A DNA stretch of 64,000 nucleotides from Micromonospora tulbaghiae (lineage in GTDB: Bacteria > Actinomycetota > Actinomycetes > Mycobacteriales > Micromonosporaceae). The position numbers and the translations under genes are program-made. Below the pieces are notes generated by a model. That model saw only the letters and a list, made by a program, of their open reading frames with translations. It was not told the DNA's origin and searched no databases. Positions 42,917 through 51,336 of this stretch are shown here, in pieces (within the stretch, counting starts at the first letter, position 1; each line of letters starts with the position of its first letter). The DNA lies in NCBI RefSeq assembly GCF_900091605.1, contig NZ_FMCQ01000013.1, positions 1-64,000 of the forward strand. Reading direction: 5' to 3'.

Positions 42917-42930
42917 GTTGAACGCTCAAC
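42917..42930. promoter_or_regulatory. Candidate MarR operator
   Basis: GTTGA-N4-TCAAC palindrome in the 59-bp gap between the MarR and VOC genes. Size and position fit a MarR dimer site controlling both. Confidence 0.6.
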
Positions 42931-42953
42931 AAAACCGGGGTACGGTCGGTGGC

Positions 42954-43475
42954 ATGGGCATCCACCGACTCAACCACGCCGTCCTCTACGTCAGTGACCT
43001 GGAGCGCAGCGTCGCCTTCTACGGCGACGTGCTGGGCTTCCGACGGGTCCCGATGACGCCCGAGGGCTTCCGCGGCGCCGCCTTCCTCCAGGCGCCCGAC
43101 TCCACGAACGACCACGACCTCGGCCTGTTCGAGATCGGTGCGGCGGCCGGGGCGTCCCAGGCCGGCCGGTCCACCGTCGGGCTCTACCACCTGGCCTGGG
43201 AGCTGGACACGCTCGACGAGCTGGCCGCCACGGCCGAGCGGCTCTCCGCGGCCGGGGCGCTGGTCGGCGCGTCCGACCACGGCACCACCAAGAGCCTCTA
43301 CGGCCGCGACCCGGACGGGCTGGAGTTCGAGATCGTCTGGATCGTCCCGGCCGACCTGCTCGACGACTCCGCGCTCGCCGCGCGTACCCGCATCGGGCGG
43401 CTCGACCTCGACCGCGAGCGGCAGCGCTACGGCGGGCAGACCCGCGGCGGCGTGGGCATCTCCGTACCGGTCTGA
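42954..43475 (+). CDS. VOC-family protein (glyoxalase/dioxygenase-like)
   Basis: This 173-aa vicinal-oxygen-chelate protein has two beta-alpha-beta-beta-beta modules. It starts HRLNHAVLYVSDLERSVAFYGDVLGF; metal-ligand candidates are His in LNHAVL, His in LYHLAWE and Glu in DGLEFEIVW. This layout is typical of ring-cleaving dioxygenases or glyoxalase-like enzymes. The MarR control suggests an aromatic or reactive electrophile as inducer or substrate. The ATG at 42954 begins the first beta strand. Confidence 0.85.
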   Translation: MGIHRLNHAVLYVSDLERSVAFYGDVLGFRRVPMTPEGFRGAAFLQAPDSTNDHDLGLFEIGAAAGASQAGRSTVGLYHLAWELDTLDELAATAERLSAAGALVGASDHGTTKSLYGRDPDGLEFEIVWIVPADLLDDSALAARTRIGRLDLDRERQRYGGQTRGGVGISVPV

Positions 43476-43523
43476 GCGGGGTTCACGGCCGGGCCCGCCG
43501 CGCCGTGCGGTAGAAACGGCACC

Positions 43524-44426
43524 ATGTCCACCGACGCCGTCCTGCGCGAGTTGCTCGTCCGCCAGCTCGACCACTGGCTCCCCGCCGTGCTGCACCGGGC
43601 GCGGCGGGCCACGCTCGCGCTCGCGTACGCCGGGGGTGACGCCGCCGGCGCGGAGGAGGCGTTGCGGGTGGTGGCCGAGTTCGCCGACCGGCTGCGCGGG
43701 CGGCGGCTGACCGTGCTGGTGGTGGCCGACGACGGCACCGACCTGCCGGTCCGCCTCGGCGCCGCCGAGGCCGCGCTGCCCGCCGACGTCGCCGTGCACC
43801 TCGTGCCCGGTGGCCCGGACCGGCTGCCGGTGGCGCTCAAGGCCGCCGGCGCGGCCGGTGCGCCGCTGCTCACCGTCGCCGACGGCGCCGATCCGGACCC
43901 GGCCCTGCTGGCCGCCGCCGCGTCCGGGCGCCCGGCCGAGCTGCTGCTGGTGACCGCGCCCGGCCGGTCGCTGCGCCCGGCGCTCACCGGTGCCGGGTTC
44001 CCGCTCGTCACCGAGGTCGAGCTGGTGCCCGACGGGGACGGCCCGGCGCGGCTGCTCGGCTACGCCACCGGCTCCGACCGAGGGCTGGAGGCGGTCAAGG
44101 AGGCGCTCTGGGCGGTCGACGAGTACGCCGGCGTGCGCTACCGCGACCCGGCCGACCCGCAGGGGCGGCTGCTCGACATCTCGCTCGACCCCGAGCCCGG
44201 CCCGCTGCGCCGGGAACTGCTGGCCGAGCTGGCCCGCTCCGGCCCGCGTACGGTCACCGAGCTGCGCCGCTTCGCCACCACCTCGACCGTCTACCGGGCC
44301 GCCGACGCCAACCGGGCGCTGGCCTCGCTGCTCGCCTCGGGCGCGGTGACCCGCGACCCGGAGCACGGCCGGCTCGGCGGGGACGTGCTGATCAGCGCCG
44401 TCTCGAGCGCTGGGTCATCTGCTTGA
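43524..44426 (+). CDS. Hypothetical protein with C-terminal winged helix
   Basis: This 300-aa protein has an N-terminal alpha/beta region with many Ala/Leu residues and a C-terminal part in which DRGLEAVKEALWAVDE is followed by a winged-helix-like RTVTELRRFATTSTVYRAADANRAL. The second part recalls the C-terminus of three-Cys-motif partner (TcmP) proteins, but the match is loose and I leave the function open. Its last 35 bases overlap the convergent K+ channel gene. Confidence 0.6.
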   Translation: MSTDAVLRELLVRQLDHWLPAVLHRARRATLALAYAGGDAAGAEEALRVVAEFADRLRGRRLTVLVVADDGTDLPVRLGAAEAALPADVAVHLVPGGPDRLPVALKAAGAAGAPLLTVADGADPDPALLAAAASGRPAELLLVTAPGRSLRPALTGAGFPLVTEVELVPDGDGPARLLGYATGSDRGLEAVKEALWAVDEYAGVRYRDPADPQGRLLDISLDPEPGPLRRELLAELARSGPRTVTELRRFATTSTVYRAADANRALASLLASGAVTRDPEHGRLGGDVLISAVSSAGSSA

Positions 44427-44910
44427 CCACTATCGACGCTCCGGTGGCGACCACCCCGATGCTGAAGACCATCTGCGCGCACACCGCCACCCGGGCGATC
44501 TGGCCCTGGGCGTGCACGTCGCCGTAGCCGACAGTGGTGAGCGTCGCCAGTGCGAAGTAGAGCGCGTCGACCCGGGTCCGCAGGCCGACGAACTCGCCGG
44601 GCCGGGTGTTCGCCATCACGTAGTCGCCGAGCGCGAAGACCAGCAGACCGGCGATCAGCGCTACCGCGAGCCGGGTCAGCGCCCGGTCCTCGTCCCGGCC
44701 GGTCGGCTGGTCCCGGACGAGCTGCCGGCGGACCTGGCCGGTGACCAGGAACGCGATCACGGCAACCAGGGCCGCCGTGCCGATCGAGCGCAGGGCCAGC
44801 CGCAGGCCGTTCGGGTCGGCCTCGACCGGCACCAGGAAGTAGCCGACCAGCATGAGCGCGCAGGCCGCCACGGCCCGCCGTCGCAACCGCCGCAGTAACA
44901 CGTCCGCCAT
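44392..44910 (-). CDS. Two-helix potassium channel
   Basis: This 172-aa membrane protein has four hydrophobic segments. The last two flank a pore loop with the selectivity filter TVGYGD, so it is a K+ channel of the Ion_trans_2 type. No RCK or cyclic-nucleotide domain is present. It probably forms tetramers and sets membrane potential. The 3' end overlaps the convergent gene by 35 bp. Confidence 0.88.
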   Translation of the reverse strand: MADVLLRRLRRRAVAACALMLVGYFLVPVEADPNGLRLALRSIGTAALVAVIAFLVTGQVRRQLVRDQPTGRDEDRALTRLAVALIAGLLVFALGDYVMANTRPGEFVGLRTRVDALYFALATLTTVGYGDVHAQGQIARVAVCAQMVFSIGVVATGASIVVKQMTQRSRRR

Positions 44911-44970
44911 GCGGCGATTCTCCGGTCGCCGGGACGCCGTGACGGGCGGAACCGCAAACCCGGCCGCAGA

Positions 44971-45013
44971 CGACGAGCGGGGTGCCGGCGGTCAGCCGGC
45001 ACCCCGCTCGTCG
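44971..45013. terminator. Strong hairpin terminator
   Basis: Perfect 19-bp stem (44971-44989 with 44995-45013), 5-nt loop, 10 bp downstream of the DUF4236-like gene. Confidence 0.8.
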
Positions 45014-45023
45014 CCCGGGAAGG

Positions 45024-45197
45024 TCAGGCCTTGTCCTGCTTCCAGGACAGCGGCCCCGGAAGGTCCACGCGGTGGGCGCGGGTGTTCGAGTTCCAGGACC
45101 AGCGGCCGATCTTGATGCTCCACGACGAGAAGCCGTTCTGGGTGAAGTGGAGGATCAGCGGCCCGTACTTCTTACGCTTGCGGAACTGGACGCCCAT
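45024..45197 (-). CDS. Small DUF4236-like protein
   Basis: This 57-aa basic protein begins MGVQFRKRKKYGPLILHFTQNG, then FSSWSIKIGRWSWNSNTR. This resembles the short DUF4236 beta-hairpin module, which typically starts with a GFRFRKSxKIGP-like stretch. The function is unknown. A good GGAGG site precedes the ATG, and a strong hairpin terminator follows the gene, so it is a real monocistronic unit. Confidence 0.7.
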   Translation of the reverse strand: MGVQFRKRKKYGPLILHFTQNGFSSWSIKIGRWSWNSNTRAHRVDLPGPLSWKQDKA

Positions 45198-45333
45198 CGG
45201 GGGTGCCTCCTTCTCTCCCTGCCTCTGCAGTCGTCTGCATGCCTTCGCGGCAACGAACATGCCCGGATCGACGATTCGCGAAACCCTGCCCGGTCCGCTC
45301 TGGACGGTGGGACTGCCGCCCGGCAAAATCTCT

Positions 45334-45348
45334 ATCCAACGGGTAGGT
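45334..45348. promoter_or_regulatory. Palindromic operator candidate (sulfur operon)
   Basis: CTATCC-AAC-GGGTAG is a 15-bp imperfect palindrome 113 bp upstream of the leader peptide. The Rrf2-family regulator at the far end of the operon is the likely ligand-responsive protein for it. Confidence 0.4.
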
Positions 45349-45460
45349 GTTAAGGAGTCGTAAATGCTGGTGGAGGCGGGCCGTAACAAAGCCAGCGACG
45401 AAAGTCTCACTGGGTGGAAGGGCATTGACCGGCGTGGAGAACGGTCGGCAGCATGAGGAC

Positions 45461-45538
45461 ATGTCGCAGCGGGACGAGCTTCTCCTCACCGCTCGCGTGC
45501 ACGTCGACCTGGTCCGGCACGCGAGCGCGCTCTGTTGA
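45461..45538 (+). CDS. Cysteine-ending leader peptide
   Basis: A 25-aa peptide whose C-terminal part, ARVHVDLVRHASALC, has the RxHVDLxRxASAxC pattern seen in short leader peptides upstream of actinobacterial sulfur-assimilation genes. The only Cys codon (TGT, 45533-45535) sits just before the stop. Around it, 45522-45528 pairs perfectly with 45544-45550, so a ribosome stalled for cysteine would change that hairpin. It precedes a sulfonate-type importer operon. The likely role is cysteine-responsive attenuation. A much longer reading in another frame from 45453 is rejected. Confidence 0.8.
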   Translation: MSQRDELLLTARVHVDLVRHASALC

Positions 45539-45550
45539 GCCGAGCGCTCG
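45522..45550 (+). promoter_or_regulatory. Hairpin spanning the leader Cys codon
   Basis: CGAGCGC (45522-45528) pairs with GCGCTCG (45544-45550); the loop contains the Cys codon and the stop of the leader peptide. A 10-base direct repeat, CGCATCGTGG (45586-45595 and 45644-45653), lies between this and the first structural gene. Confidence 0.45.
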
Positions 45551-45673
45551 TCGTTCCCTCTCCGCTCGTCCGTTCCCGCAGCCGGCGCATCGTGGCCCGG
45601 CGCGGTGCGGCGTGCTCCCCGGCCCCGCGCGGGCCCCCTCCACCGCATCGTGGACAGATCAGGAGACTCCGCC

Positions 45674-46702
45674 ATGCCCTCGACCCGATCGCCGCGGCGT
45701 GCCCTCACCGCCGCCGTCGCCCTGCTCGCCCTCACCACCGCCACCGCGTGCGGCGCCGACGCCGCCGACGGCGCGCAGACCAAGGAACTGCGCTACCAGG
45801 GTTCGGTCGGTCAGGTGACCCTCCCCGAACTCGCCGCCGACCTCGGCTATCTCGGCGACGTCAGGCTGAACTGGATCGGCAACGTCACCGGCGGCCCGGC
45901 CGACATCCAGGCCACCGCCACCGGCCAGAGCGACTTCGGCGGCGCGTTCAACGGCGCGATCGTCAAGCTCCAGGCCGCGAACGCCCCGATCACCGCCGTG
46001 GTGAGCTACTACGGCTCCGACGCGCAGACCTTCCAGGGCTACTACGTGCTCGACGGCAGCCCGATCCGCGGCCCGCGCGACCTGATCGGCAAGCGGGTCG
46101 GCATGAACACGCTCGGCGCGCACGCCGAGGCCGTCCTGCGTACCTGGCTGGCCCGGGGCGGCCTCACCGCCGCCGAGATCGGCAAGGTCGAGCTGGTCGC
46201 GCTGCCGCCGGTGAACACCGAGCAGTCGCTGCGCGCCCGGCAGATCGACGTCGCCGTGCTCGGCGGCGTGATCCGCGACAGGGCGGTCGCCAACGGCGGC
46301 ATCCGCACCGTCTTCACCGACTACGAACTCCTCGGGGCGTTCAGCGCCGGCAGCTACGTCTTCCGCGACGACTTCCTCACCCGTAACCCGGACACGGTCC
46401 GGACGTTCGTCACCGCAGTGGGCAAGGCGATCGAGTGGGCGCGCACCCAACCGCGCGAGACGGTGGTGGCCCGGCTCAAGGCGATCATCAGCAAGCGCGG
46501 GCGCAACGAGGACACCACGCTCGTCGACTACTGGAAGTCCAGCGGCGTCGCCGAACCCGGCGGCGTCATCACCGACCGGGAGTTCGCCACCTGGATCGAC
46601 TGGCTGGCCGACACCGGCGAGCTGAAGGGCGAGCGGCCGAAGCCGTCCGACCTCTACACCAACCGGTTCAACGCGGCCGCGACCCCCGGCGGTGGCGCAT
46701 GA
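45674..46702 (+). CDS. ssuA: Sulfonate-type ABC substrate-binding protein
   Basis: This 342-aa exported binding protein is of the SsuA/TauA/NMT1-like class. It has a signal peptide with an Arg-rich start (TRSPRRALT) and a lipobox-like TATAC. The mature part has the GSVGQVTLPELAADLGY opening typical of organosulfur/nitrate-type periplasmic-binding proteins. It captures a sulfonate or related compound for the SsuBC transporter. The ATG at 45674 follows AGGAG. Overlaps the ATPase gene by ATGA. Confidence 0.85.
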   Translation: MPSTRSPRRALTAAVALLALTTATACGADAADGAQTKELRYQGSVGQVTLPELAADLGYLGDVRLNWIGNVTGGPADIQATATGQSDFGGAFNGAIVKLQAANAPITAVVSYYGSDAQTFQGYYVLDGSPIRGPRDLIGKRVGMNTLGAHAEAVLRTWLARGGLTAAEIGKVELVALPPVNTEQSLRARQIDVAVLGGVIRDRAVANGGIRTVFTDYELLGAFSAGSYVFRDDFLTRNPDTVRTFVTAVGKAIEWARTQPRETVVARLKAIISKRGRNEDTTLVDYWKSSGVAEPGGVITDREFATWIDWLADTGELKGERPKPSDLYTNRFNAAATPGGGA

Positions 46703-47517
46703 GCACCGACAAGATCCTTTTCGACCGGGTGCGCAAGGTCTTCCCGGGGCGGCGTGGCACGGGCGGCGCGGTCACCGCGCTCGACGGGCTCACCCTCGGG
46801 GTACGCCCCGGCGAGTTCCTCGTCGTCGTCGGCCCCAGCGGCTGCGGCAAGTCCACCCTGCTCGACCTGCTCGGCGGGCTGGCCACCCCGACCGGCGGGC
46901 AGGTGCTCGTCGACGGCCGCCCGGTCACCGGGCCGGGCCTGGACCGGGGCATCGTCTTCCAGCAGTACGCGCTGCTGCCCTGGCGCACCGCCGCCGGCAA
47001 CGTCGCGTTCGGACTGGAGGCCAAGGACCTGCCCCGCGCCGAGCGCGCCGACCTGGTCGCGTACCACCTGGACCTGGTCGGGCTGACCGGCTTCGCCGAC
47101 CGCTACCCGCACGAGCTGTCCGGCGGCATGAAGCAGCGCGTCGCCATCGCCCGCAGCCTCGCGTACGACCCGGACGTGCTGCTCATGGACGAGCCGTTCG
47201 CCGCGCTGGACGCGCAGACCCGCGACTCGCTGCAGGACGAGCTGGTGCGGATCTGGCAGGCCACCGGCAAGACGATCGTGTTCATCACGCACGGCATCGA
47301 CGAGGCGGTGCACCTCGGCCAGCGGGTCGCCGTGATGACGTCGCGGCCCGGCCGGATCAAGCAGGTCATCGACATCGAGCTGGGCGACCGGGAGGCGGAG
47401 GAGGACGTCCGCTCCACCGACGCGTTCCGCCACCACCGGCACCGGATCTGGACGCTGCTGCGCGACGAGGTACGCGCCGCGCAGTCCGCCGTACGCGAGG
47501 AGGCCCGCGTTGGTTGA
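46699..47517 (+). CDS. ssuB: Sulfonate-type ABC ATPase
   Basis: This 272-aa ABC ATPase is of the SsuB/TauB class. Walker A is GPSGCGKST, the Q-loop FQQYALLPW, the signature LSGGMKQR, Walker B LLMDEPFAALD and the H-loop ITHGIDEA. It powers uptake through the permease encoded next. It overlaps the binding protein gene by 4 bp and the permease gene by 8 bp. Confidence 0.93.
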   Translation: MSTDKILFDRVRKVFPGRRGTGGAVTALDGLTLGVRPGEFLVVVGPSGCGKSTLLDLLGGLATPTGGQVLVDGRPVTGPGLDRGIVFQQYALLPWRTAAGNVAFGLEAKDLPRAERADLVAYHLDLVGLTGFADRYPHELSGGMKQRVAIARSLAYDPDVLLMDEPFAALDAQTRDSLQDELVRIWQATGKTIVFITHGIDEAVHLGQRVAVMTSRPGRIKQVIDIELGDREAEEDVRSTDAFRHHRHRIWTLLRDEVRAAQSAVREEARVG

Positions 47518-48358
47518 CGTCGCCGCACCGCCGGCCCGGCCGGTGGCGCCGCCCGCCCCGGCGACCGTGCCCGCCCGACCCCGCCGCCTGCTCGGCCTCG
47601 GCGGCCGGGTGCTGCACCGCAGCGCCGCGCTGCTGGCGCTCGCCGCGATCTGGGAGACGGTGCCCCGCGCCGGGCTGGTCGACCGGGTCTTCCTACCGCC
47701 GCTGTCCGAGGTGCTCGCCGCCTGGTGGGAGCTGCTGCGCAGCGGGCAGCTCGCCGACCACGTCGGCGCCAGTCTCACCCGCTCGCTGACCGGGCTGGCG
47801 CTGGCGGTGGTCACCGCCATCCCGCTCGGCCTGCTGATCGGCTGGTACCGGCCGCTCGCCGATCTGCTCAGCCCGCTGCTGGAGGTGTTCCGCAACACCG
47901 CAGCGCTCGCGCTGCTGCCGGTCTTCGTGCTCATCCTCGGGCTCGGTGAGACGTCGAAGATCGCCCTGGTGCTCTACGCCTGCTCCTGGCCGATCCTGCT
48001 CAACACCGTCGCGGGCGTGAAGGGCGTCGACCCGCTGCTGATCCGCTCGGCACGCTCGATGGGGCTGAACCACCTGCGGCTGTTCCAGAAGGTGATCCTG
48101 CCGGCGGCCGTGCCGACCGTGTTCACCGGCGTCCGGCTCGCCGGGGCGTACTCGATCCTGGTGCTCGTCGCCGCCGAGATGGTCGGCGCGAAGGCCGGGC
48201 TCGGCTACCTCGTCAACTACGCGCAGTACAACTTCGCGATCCCCGACATGTACGCCGGGATCATCACCATCTCCGCCATCGGGCTGGTGGTCAACCAGCT
48301 CCTCGTCGCCGGGGAACGTCGCTTCTCCACCTGGCGCGTCGACGTCACCACCGTCTGA
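47510..48358 (+). CDS. ssuC: Sulfonate-type ABC permease
   Basis: This 282-aa inner-membrane permease has six transmembrane segments and the EAA-like loop around RSARSMGLNHLRLFQKVILPAA that docks the ATPase. The N-terminus is Pro/Ala-rich. The start is TTG at 47510 after a strong GAGGAGG; it overlaps the ATPase gene by 8 bp. Confidence 0.9.
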   Translation: MVDVAAPPARPVAPPAPATVPARPRRLLGLGGRVLHRSAALLALAAIWETVPRAGLVDRVFLPPLSEVLAAWWELLRSGQLADHVGASLTRSLTGLALAVVTAIPLGLLIGWYRPLADLLSPLLEVFRNTAALALLPVFVLILGLGETSKIALVLYACSWPILLNTVAGVKGVDPLLIRSARSMGLNHLRLFQKVILPAAVPTVFTGVRLAGAYSILVLVAAEMVGAKAGLGYLVNYAQYNFAIPDMYAGIITISAIGLVVNQLLVAGERRFSTWRVDVTTV

Positions 48359-48369
48359 GAGGAACCGCC

Positions 48370-49704
48370 ATGTCCCGGACCCTGCACCTCAACGCCTTCC
48401 TGATGGGTGTCGGCCACCACGAGGCGGCCTGGCGGCACCCGCGTGCCGACCCGAGCCGCCTCGCCGACGTACGCCACTTCCAGGAACTGGCCCGCATCGC
48501 CGAACGGGGCACGCTCGACTCGGTGTTCCTCGCCGACGGGCTCGCCGTCGGACCGGCCGTGCGGCACAACATCCAGGCCGTCTTCGAGCCGATCACGCTG
48601 CTCGCCGCGATCGCCACCGCGACCGAGCACATCGGCCTGATCGCCACCGCCTCCACCACGTACACCGAGCCGTTCAACCTGGCCCGCGCGTTCGCCTCGC
48701 TGGACCACCTCAGCGGCGGCCGGGCCGGCTGGAACATCGTCACCTCCGCCCAGGCCCGCGAGGCCCGCAACTTCAACCTCGACGACCACCCGGCCCACGC
48801 CGACCGCTACCGGCGGGCCGCCGAGTACGTCGACGTGGCGATCAAGCTCTGGGACAGCTGGGAGGACGACGCGCTGGTCCTGGACACCGCCGCCGGTGTG
48901 TTCGCCGACACCGGCCGGGTGCACGAGATCGACCACACCGGCGAGCGGTTCCGGGTCCGCGGGCCGCTGAACACGCCCCGCCCGCCGCAGGGCCGGCCGC
49001 TGCTGGTGCAGGCCGGCTCGTCCGCCGACGGCATCGCGTTCGCCGCCCGGTACGCCGAGGCCGTGTTCACCGCCCAGCAGACGCTCGCCGACGGGCAGGC
49101 GTTCTACGCCGCGCTGAAGCGGGCCACCGCCGACGCCGGCCGCGACCCGGAACTGGTCAAGGTGCTGCCCGGTATCGCGCCGGTCATCGGGGGTACGGAG
49201 AAGGAGGCTCGTGCCCTCGCTGACGAACTGGAGGCCCTGATCGTGCCCGAGCACGCGCTCGCCCAGCTCTCCGGCATGACCGGGCTCGACCTGACCGGGC
49301 TGCCGCTGGACGGCCCGCTGCCCGACCTCCCCGACGCCGCGACCGTGCAGTCGCACCAGAGCCGCCACCAACTCGTCGTCGAGCTGGCCCGGCGGGAACG
49401 GCTCACCCTGCGGCAGCTCATCGGCCGCCTCGGCGGCGGGCGCGGGCACCGCGTCGTGGTCGGCACCCCGGAACAGATCGCCGACCAGATCGAGCTCTGG
49501 TTCACCCGGGGCGCCGCCGACGGCTTCAACGTCATGCCACCCCTGCTACCCGACGGACTGGAGGCCTTCGTGGACCACGTCGTACCACTGCTGCGCCGGC
49601 GCGGGCTGTTCCGGTCCGCCTACACCGGGCGCACGCTGCGCGAGCACTACGGCCTGCCCCGGCCCGCCAGCGTCTACGCGACCCGTGAGCTGGTGGCGTC
49701 GTGA
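48370..49704 (+). CDS. LLM flavin-dependent monooxygenase (NtaA/DszA/SnaA type)
   Basis: This 444-aa FMNH2-dependent monooxygenase belongs to the nitrilotriacetate/dibenzothiophene-sulfone/dimethylsulfide monooxygenase group. The LARIAERGTLDSVFLADG, TEHIGLIATASTTYTEPF and GWNIVTSAQAREARNF stretches are typical. In this operon it most likely cleaves a C-S bond of an imported organosulfur compound to release sulfite. Reduced flavin would come from the reductase encoded next, which overlaps it by 4 bp. Confidence 0.88.
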   Translation: MSRTLHLNAFLMGVGHHEAAWRHPRADPSRLADVRHFQELARIAERGTLDSVFLADGLAVGPAVRHNIQAVFEPITLLAAIATATEHIGLIATASTTYTEPFNLARAFASLDHLSGGRAGWNIVTSAQAREARNFNLDDHPAHADRYRRAAEYVDVAIKLWDSWEDDALVLDTAAGVFADTGRVHEIDHTGERFRVRGPLNTPRPPQGRPLLVQAGSSADGIAFAARYAEAVFTAQQTLADGQAFYAALKRATADAGRDPELVKVLPGIAPVIGGTEKEARALADELEALIVPEHALAQLSGMTGLDLTGLPLDGPLPDLPDAATVQSHQSRHQLVVELARRERLTLRQLIGRLGGGRGHRVVVGTPEQIADQIELWFTRGAADGFNVMPPLLPDGLEAFVDHVVPLLRRRGLFRSAYTGRTLREHYGLPRPASVYATRELVAS

Positions 49705-50264
49705 CCACCGTGGACCGGCCCGGCGCCGGGACCGTCGAACTGCGCCCGGTCGACGTCGACTCGTTCCGCGGCCTGCTGCGCCGCCAGGCGTCCACCGTCA
49801 CCGTGGTCACCACCCCCGGCCTGCGCGGCAACCGGCTGCGGCCGGACCTGCCGCCGGCCGGCTTCACCGCCACCTCGTTCACCTCGGTGTCGCTGGACCC
49901 GCCGCTGGTCTCGGTCTGCCTCGGCCGCGCCTCGTCGAGCTGGCCCACGGTCGAGCAGGCCGAGCACGTCGCCGTGCACCTGCTCGCCTCCGGCCAGCAG
50001 GAGATCGCGCAGATCTTCGCCACCAGCGGCATCGACCGGTTCACCGCCCACCCGGGCTGGAGCACCGGGCCGTTCGGCGTGCCGCTGATCGGCGACGCGC
50101 TCGCCGTGCTGCTGTGCCGGGTGGTCCGCCGGATCGAGGCCGGCGACCACACCATCCTGCTCGGCGAACCGCTCGCGCTCGGCGCCGGCGAGGACGGCGA
50201 CCCGTTGCTGCACCACCGTGGCGGCTACACCACCACGCTCGGCGACTGGTCCGAGGCGTGGTGA
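49701..50264 (+). CDS. Flavin reductase
   Basis: This 187-aa protein belongs to the flavin reductase-like/FMN-binding split-barrel family (SFTSVSLDPPLVSVCLGRASSSW, DRFTAHPGW). It supplies FMNH2 to the adjacent monooxygenase. The GTG at 49701 overlaps the monooxygenase stop, and its own stop overlaps the next start (GTGA). Confidence 0.88.
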   Translation: MTTVDRPGAGTVELRPVDVDSFRGLLRRQASTVTVVTTPGLRGNRLRPDLPPAGFTATSFTSVSLDPPLVSVCLGRASSSWPTVEQAEHVAVHLLASGQQEIAQIFATSGIDRFTAHPGWSTGPFGVPLIGDALAVLLCRVVRRIEAGDHTILLGEPLALGAGEDGDPLLHHRGGYTTTLGDWSEAW

Positions 50265-50872
50265 CCACCGCCGCCGACAGGCTGATCGCGCTCGACCGGG
50301 CCGCCCAGGACCTGCTGTTCCGGGCGGCCCGCACGGCCAACGCGTTCACCGACGAGCCGGTCGGCGACGAGCAGGTCCGCGCCATCCACGACCTGGTCCG
50401 GTACGGCCCGACCGCGATGAACGCCCAGCCGCTGCGGGTGCTGCTGCTGCGCTCGGCGCCGGCCCGGGCACGGCTGCTGCCGTACGTCAGCGCCGGCAAC
50501 CGGGACAAGACGGCGACCGCGCCGCTGACCGCGGTGCTCGCCGCCGACGTGGACTGGCACGACCGGCTGCCCGAGCTGTTCCCGCACCGCCCCGGCGCGC
50601 GGGACTGGTTCACCGGCGACCCGGCTGGCCGGGAGGCGCAGGCCCGCTTCAACGCCGCGCTCCAGATCGGCTACCTGCTGGTCGGCGTACGCGCCGCCGG
50701 GCTGGCCGCCGGGCCGATGGCCGGGTTCGACGCGGCCGGCGTGGAACGGGAGTTCTTCCCCGACGGGCGGCACCGGGTGCTGCTGTTGATGAACATCGGC
50801 CGCCCGGCGCCGGACGCCTGGCGGGAACGGCTGCCCCGCCTTCCCTACGAGGAGGTGGTCAGCACGCTGTGA
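50261..50872 (+). CDS. RutE/HadB-like nitroreductase-family protein
   Basis: This 203-aa nitroreductase-fold protein is close to the malonic semialdehyde reductase (RutE) group: TANAFTDEPVGDEQVRAIHD, YGPTAMNAQPLRVLLL and GYLLVGVRAAGLAAGPMAGFD. In this sulfur operon it may reduce an aldehyde released by desulfonation or act as a second flavin-dependent enzyme. GTG start coupled to the flavin reductase. One base separates its stop from the convergent Rrf2 gene. Confidence 0.82.
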   Translation: MTTAADRLIALDRAAQDLLFRAARTANAFTDEPVGDEQVRAIHDLVRYGPTAMNAQPLRVLLLRSAPARARLLPYVSAGNRDKTATAPLTAVLAADVDWHDRLPELFPHRPGARDWFTGDPAGREAQARFNAALQIGYLLVGVRAAGLAAGPMAGFDAAGVEREFFPDGRHRVLLLMNIGRPAPDAWRERLPRLPYEEVVSTL

Positions 50873-50873
50873 G

Positions 50874-51329
50874 TCAGCGCGGCTCCCACGCGTCCGGCTG
50901 AGCGGTCAGCTTGCGCACGTGGGCCGGCAGCCGGCCGCTGACCAGCTCGTCCAGGCTCACCTCGTCGACCACCCGGCGCACCGAGGCGCGTACCGCGACC
51001 CAGAGGCGGGGCAGGTTCTCCGCCGCCCCCTCGTACCGCGTCTCCTCGGGGCGCAGCCCGCGTACCCCCGCGAGCGGGCCGTCGACGGCGCGCAACACGT
51101 GCCCGATGGTGATTTCCCGCGGCGGCCGGGCCAGCGTGTAGCCGCCCTCGGCGCCGCGCTGGGCCCGGACGACCCCGGCCCGGCGCAGGTCCGCCAGGAC
51201 CGCCTCGAGAAACTTGCGCGGCATGTCCTGCTCCGCCGCGATGGCCTGGGTGGACAGCAGGGTGGGGTACGCGGTGGCCAGGCTCAGGGCTGCCCGGACC
51301 GCGTAGTCGCCGCGCGCGGAGATCTGCAC
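50874..51329 (-). CDS. Rrf2-family regulator (CymR-like)
   Basis: This 151-aa regulator has the Rrf2 winged helix (MQISARGDYAVRAALSLA, QGGYTLARPP-like wing). It lacks the Cys cluster used by Fe-S members such as IscR/NsrR, so it is closer to CymR-type sulfur or cysteine regulators. It sits convergently next to the sulfur operon and starts 7 bp after the AraC gene on its own strand. The predicted role is cysteine-linked repression of the operon. GTG start at 51329. Confidence 0.82.
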   Translation of the reverse strand: MQISARGDYAVRAALSLATAYPTLLSTQAIAAEQDMPRKFLEAVLADLRRAGVVRAQRGAEGGYTLARPPREITIGHVLRAVDGPLAGVRGLRPEETRYEGAAENLPRLWVAVRASVRRVVDEVSLDELVSGRLPAHVRKLTAQPDAWEPR

Positions 51330-51336
51330 AGTGCCA

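Noticed and set aside
45453..45818. Longer plus-strand frame overlapping the sulfur leader peptide
   Set aside because: It overlaps the start of the binding-protein gene in another frame and has no domain; the 25-aa leader explains the region better.
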